The notes under the pieces: model-generated
What the model saw: the letters and a program-made list of their open reading frames with translations, nothing else
Database searches by the model: none
Told to the model about the DNA's origin: nothing
Made by a program: the position numbers and the translations under genes
Shown: one piece after another, positions 57,735 to 64,000 of the stretch
Layout of the letters: each line of letters begins with the position of its first letter
How positions within the stretch are numbered: the stretch's first letter is position 1
Assembly (NCBI GenBank): GCA_018417955.1
Contig: JACTVC010000002.1
Coordinates: 2,914,001 to 2,978,000 of the forward strand
Direction: 5' to 3'
Origin: Laccaria trichodermophora
Lineage: Eukaryota > Basidiomycota > Agaricomycetes > Agaricales > Hydnangiaceae
DNA: 64,000 nucleotides

Positions 57735-59561
57735 TCAGGATACCAGCTCTGACGAGGAAGACGGTGTTGATGGGAATATCCATTCTTGAACCGCTTTCGT
57801 TGCTTCCTGAGGCTCGTTTGGTACCCTATTGACAGGTTATGAGTAAAGCTATTAGATTGTAGGAATGAGTTGATATGAAATAGAACTGACTGCAGTCTTG
57901 GTAACCATCGCCCATTCGATAACTCGAAGAAACGAGACACGTGCTTTTGCCCGCTCTCTTCCATCTTCCGGCGCTGTTCTCGTTGCGCGTCCTCAACATT
58001 AGATTTAGCATCTGTTGCTCGTTCCATGTCCTTGAGCACGATAGCCTCTGTTAAATCTTGCCACAGTCTGAGGGCATTTCGTCAAGGACAGTGATTCAAA
58101 CACAGAGGAGTCTTCTTAACGCACCTGCGTGATTCATTTGCTTCCTGATCTTCTTCGGGTGGAACCCACTTGGGGGACACATTCTGACCATCCTTGGTGG
58201 CATCGAATAGAACCCGTTTCTTCCCCGTCTGACAGAACGAGTAAATACACCAAGGAAAGGACAACGACAACAGCCTTGTGCACCTTGTTGTTCCTGATTT
58301 CCATGAGGTGGCTCCACCTCCCCGATACTTCTCCGATTTCTGTGGAGTTCTTGCGTACCCGCCCGGACAATGCGTTGTAGGTGCCCGAAAAAAAGCCCTG
58401 CAAAGACTGATCAGCTTAACAAATGATAATCACAGGAAAAAAATGCCTTGGTTTTGAACTCAAGGTCGCAGTAATACCCATGCTTTTCGTTCTTGGCTAT
58501 ACACGTGTCCCCCAGCTCGAGTACCATCTTTCCGAACAAAATCCCGCGGGCATACATATTAGGCATTGTGATGACGTATTCTACATAACAAAATTAGTGC
58601 GCGTATTCAACCAAGCAAGGTAAGAGGTCATGAGCGTTCACGCACCACCGTCATCAGGTTTTCCGAGTAACGTCACGCGATTCTCACCCTCCATCGTTGT
58701 TGAGACGCTATTTCCAAGGAATTTGGACTTTGGACGGAGCTCCCCGATAATACTAACATGGTTCGCGGGAGATATGTAGAAGAAGGCAGATATAGGTGGA
58801 TGATGTGAAACTATCAGGACGTTAGTTGGGAGATGCGTTGGGTTCGATATTCCACGCGCCTTGCTCTGCGATGTAGAACCCTTGCGTACCATTGGGATAG
58901 TCATACCTACATCGAAAGAATTCTCCGAGAATAGGGTTATATCTGAAGAGGACTCGTACATCTCTTTGGAGATGAGGACGATAGCACGTACGGTTTCTTG
59001 ACACCTTTCGGTTTGATATGCCAACCTGCGAGGTAGTACTGCAACACACGGATAAACCGCTCCTCTGGGTCATCGAAGTTCTCGGCACTGATGATAGGAT
59101 ATGAGAATGACAAAAGAAGCAAAATGGAAGGGAGCCTTGCCCGAATATTAGATCTGGATGAGACATGAAATCGGTAATTCGCTCGAGCATACTTCGGGGC
59201 TCGAGCACAAATGTAGGAAAAGTAACTCTAGAAAGATCCATCCCCACTCTAATTCACGTCCATTTCCGAGAAGGAAGGGTAGAAAAGCGAGTCAGATCGA
59301 AGTCCTGGTGCATAAGGTGATTGTCGTAGACTTACCTCAGCTGGGAGATTAACGATGTAATTATGGAGCCTTCATTCTCGTCCCTGAGATCGTCGTCAGT
59401 ATCGCAGGCGAACATGTCCCAAGGCATGGTACAGACAAGATAGAGGTGTCGTCGGGCTCTGTGTCTGAAGGGGCTTTGTCGTTCTCGCCCCCCTCGAGTG
59501 AACCGCGTGGCTTTACAACGCGGCCAAGGGTGGACCCTGCCTGGCTGAAGAGGCCCATCAT
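57735..59561 (-). CDS. Oxysterol-binding protein-related lipid transfer protein (ORD only)
   Basis: Transfers sterols or phosphatidylserine in exchange for PI4P at membrane contact sites. Eleven exons (59437-59561, 59336-59383, 59141-59248, 58992-59087, 58860-58942, 58646-58810, 58447-58580, 58284-58397, 58125-58228, 57891-58067, 57735-57825) give 414 residues, the length of short Osh4/6-like proteins with no PH domain or FFAT seen. The lid region has GSIITSLISQLRVGMDLS and VTFPTFVLEPRSMLERITDF. The signature EQVSHHPPISAFF carries the two PI4P-binding histidines. Other blocks are KPYNPILGEFFRC, TKGFFSGTYNALSG and FFELSNGRWLPRL. Three of its ten introns are GC-AG (59088-59140, 58811-58859, 58398-58446). 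Which Osh subgroup it belongs to is not decided. Confidence 0.92.
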
Positions 59562-59762
59562 TGCTGCAAGGAGACTTGGTGCTTGTTATAGGCAGAGTGT
59601 GGTCGAACGTGGTGAAGAGGAGAATTCTGGCTTTTTCGAGATCACAGCTTTCCGCTGAGCGCTTGAGAGATCAGACAGTACATTTACTCCGGCACAGTAA
59701 TATCGCAGTAATGCCTAATGAAGTAACAGACAAGGTGCGTCTCCTCTAGAAAAGAAGCGTCT

Positions 59763-62075
<2,313 letters not shown>

Positions 62076-62429
62076 GGTGGTTCAGAAAAAAAGTTGACCC
62101 AGTCGGCAATTCTATATTTGGACGATCTCATTGATCTGGACATACACTCGATCTATTCAAGCGACTGAATGTTGAATTGTGCCCACTACTTGTTGAATAG
62201 CCAAGCTGGTCAGTCAACTAGTCAACTAGTCAAGCCTCAGTCTACGATTTTTTATGACGCTTGCTATCGCCAAGTATTGCTGAGTCGTGCATGGACTTGG
62301 AATTGCTTGCAAACAACATGTTGTCAACACAGCCCTTGTCCAACGCCAAGCCAGACTTTGGCCCTTATTTTGACTCTTTTATGACCCTCCTTTCCGTTAC
62401 CCCTTCTTAGGCGGTCTCCTTCGACATTA
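62076..62429. promoter_or_regulatory. Bidirectional promoter region between DBP3 and the ADAM gene
   Basis: 354 bp between divergent starts. It holds a short tandem element, (AGTCAACT)n, at about 62209-62232. CT-rich sequence lies just before the ADAM start. No TATA box seen. Confidence 0.45.
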
Positions 62430-64000
62430 ATGCATCTTTACTACCACCCATTCCTTGCGCTGGCCGTTCTCTTTCTCGTCTTATGCCCTATCTCGATTCA
62501 TGGTGAGTGGTTCTGAATTTGTTCTTGTTCCTGATCTGAATCGTCGTTCAGCCCACAGCGCTCCTGCTAGACTATTGAAAAGAGTCACCAATCCATCCAT
62601 CATTTCTTTGGAGATATTACCCCGCCAGCCAAATTTGCTGTCCCTGAGTAAGCGCCGTCCACCGTCGCTCAATATCCTCCGCCATGACGACGTCTTCCGC
62701 CTCATCCTCTCTGCCTTTGACGACACCTTCCACCTTCATTTACGCCCAAATGATCACCTTATACATTCTGCTGCTCGTATCAATTACTACGCTACCACGG
62801 AATCTGGACAACATGTAATTACCCACACGGAACCCCTCCTTCGCGAGTCTGTCAAGGCGTATCTGGGGGAGGTTGTCGATGTGCATCATTCGTCTACCCG
62901 CATGCGCGAAGATGCCGCAGGAGTTGTGCCTCGACCCCATTCTGCAGATTTAGGATGGGCACGTATTATGGTACATCACCAAGGTGACACCGACAAAAAT
63001 ATTGCTCCTGTTTTCGAGGGCACGTTTTCTGCAAACGGTATAATATACCACATCATGACGAAAGAAAACTACAATCGCCACAAACATGATCTTGATCCAG
63101 AGACTGTCCAACCCCTCCATGGCGCTTCAGAAATGGTGATCTGGCGGGAGTCCGATGTCATGAGTTTTGAGGAAGATTATACAGCAAAGACGGGTCGCAG
63201 TGTCACTGGAAAAGCTGCCCTCCCTCAATCTTGCGGTCACGATCGACTGGATTATAATACCAACCCAGTCCAAAACCCAATGTTGCCTCATACGGCGACC
63301 GCTTCTTCCTCCTGGTTCGATCACCTCGTGAATCCCTCAGGCAACGAGTCAGTTTTTCGTCGAGATGATGCTCCTACCAGCAATGGAGGCATGGGTACAA
63401 AGTCCGCTGTCTTCTCCCTACCTACCTGCACGAGCTCATAGCTGTCGCTAGCTTCGTTAATTTTATTGGGCAAACGACTGGCTGTCCCACTTCCCAGAAA
63501 GTTGTGAGTGTTGGGAGTCAATTTTTTATTTGGCGGCTTATTCGTGACAGCTTTACATGGGCGTGGCTGCCGATTGCACGTATGTATCAAAGTACAACGG
63601 TCAGGCGAACGCTACCACCCAGATTTTGACTAATTGGAACTCTGCGAGCGCACTTTATAAGGCATGTTTGCGTTTCAACTTTCTTTTGAATGAGGCTGAC
63701 TGCTGGAACAGTCTACCTTCAATGTAAGCCTTGGTATTGCCGAACTCCAAGTTCAAAGTGCAATGTAAGCTCTGCAATATCTATGCAAATCGCATACTCT
63801 TTCTGACTTTGCCTTCTACTTTCCATCAGCTGCCCAACGGCGACTGACCCCGCCATCCCTTGGAATATACCGTGCAGCGGAGCTGAACTAGATACCCGCC
63901 TTTCTCTTTTCTCACAGTGGAGGGGAACGAGAGCCAACGACGGAACTGGCTTGTGGCATCTGATGAGTGGATGCCCAACAGGCTCGGAAGTTGGCATCGC
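62430..64000 (+). CDS. ADAM-type zinc metalloprotease, N-terminal part
   Basis: Secreted or membrane metalloprotease of the fungal ADAM family; the window end cuts it before the HEXXH zinc site. Exons 62430-62502, 62552-63394, 63442-63503, 63551-63661, 63712-63764 and 63830 onward give 437 residues so far. The N-terminal segment (YYHPFLALAVLFLVLCPISI) is a signal peptide or anchor. The prodomain holds LSAFDDTFHLHLRPNDHLIH and EGTFSANGIIYHIMTKENY. The catalytic domain starts at VLYMGVAADCTYVSKYNGQA and has ALYKSTFNVSLGIAELQVQ and IPWNIPCSGAELDTRLSLFS. Intron 4 (63662-63711) is GC-AG. DCTYV and the later Cys residues match ADAM disulfide positions. The disintegrin domain, if any, would lie beyond the window. 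Confidence 0.88.

Overview
This is nuclear DNA of a filamentous fungus, almost certainly a basidiomycete of the Agaricomycetes. Genes are dense, lie on both strands and are cut by many short introns (mostly 45-60 nt, GT-AG with some GC-AG). The proteins are eukaryotic and fungal: a 392-residue V-ATPase subunit C, Mph1, Dbp3, Urb2 and families typical of mushroom-forming fungi. I rebuilt exon chains by reading splice sites against conserved protein frames. Nearly all chains close in frame, so most boundaries below should be accurate to the base.

Layout. 1-30 kb is a compact housekeeping stretch: UTP4 (cut by the window start), TIM10, a small zinc-binding protein, threonine aldolase, the FANCM/Mph1 helicase, a G-patch/C2H2 protein, a BET double-bromodomain protein, WDR70, a 199-residue unknown, frataxin, an RWD-RBR ubiquitin ligase, a multi-KH RNA-binding protein, V-ATPase subunit C, a mercaptopyruvate-type sulfurtransferase, a 132-residue unknown and a tandem pair of BIM1-like secreted GPI-anchored copper proteins. 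30-39.8 kb is the accessory part: a 5'-truncated LINE remnant, about 4.7 kb with no convincing gene (one MutS-like fragment), an intact STAND-like/Crinkler-RHS-type P-loop NTPase gene, short direct repeats and a damaged trypsin-like protease gene. 39.8-64 kb is housekeeping again: URB2, a mitochondrial rhodanese, an RBM26/27-like RNA-binding protein, a branched-chain aminotransferase, a 1914-residue coiled-coil protein, an oxysterol-binding protein, DBP3 and the 5' part of an ADAM-type metalloprotease (cut by the window end).

How the genes relate. There are no operons. Neighbours are often divergent with very short shared promoters (V-ATPase C/sulfurtransferase 92 bp, WDR70/199-aa gene about 100 bp, MPH1/G-patch about 140 bp, UTP4/TIM10 170 bp, frataxin/RBR ligase about 190 bp) or convergent with about 150-340 bp between stops. 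Ribosome biogenesis (UTP4, URB2, DBP3) and mitochondrial function (TIM10, frataxin, rhodanese, sulfurtransferase, aminotransferase) recur, but I see no sign that they form one pathway cluster. I found no CRISPR array, tRNA, rRNA or biosynthetic cluster, and no strong case for an entirely new system. The most unusual items are the NTPase locus, the BIM1-like pair with discordant introns, the broken protease and a gene carrying three GC-AG introns.
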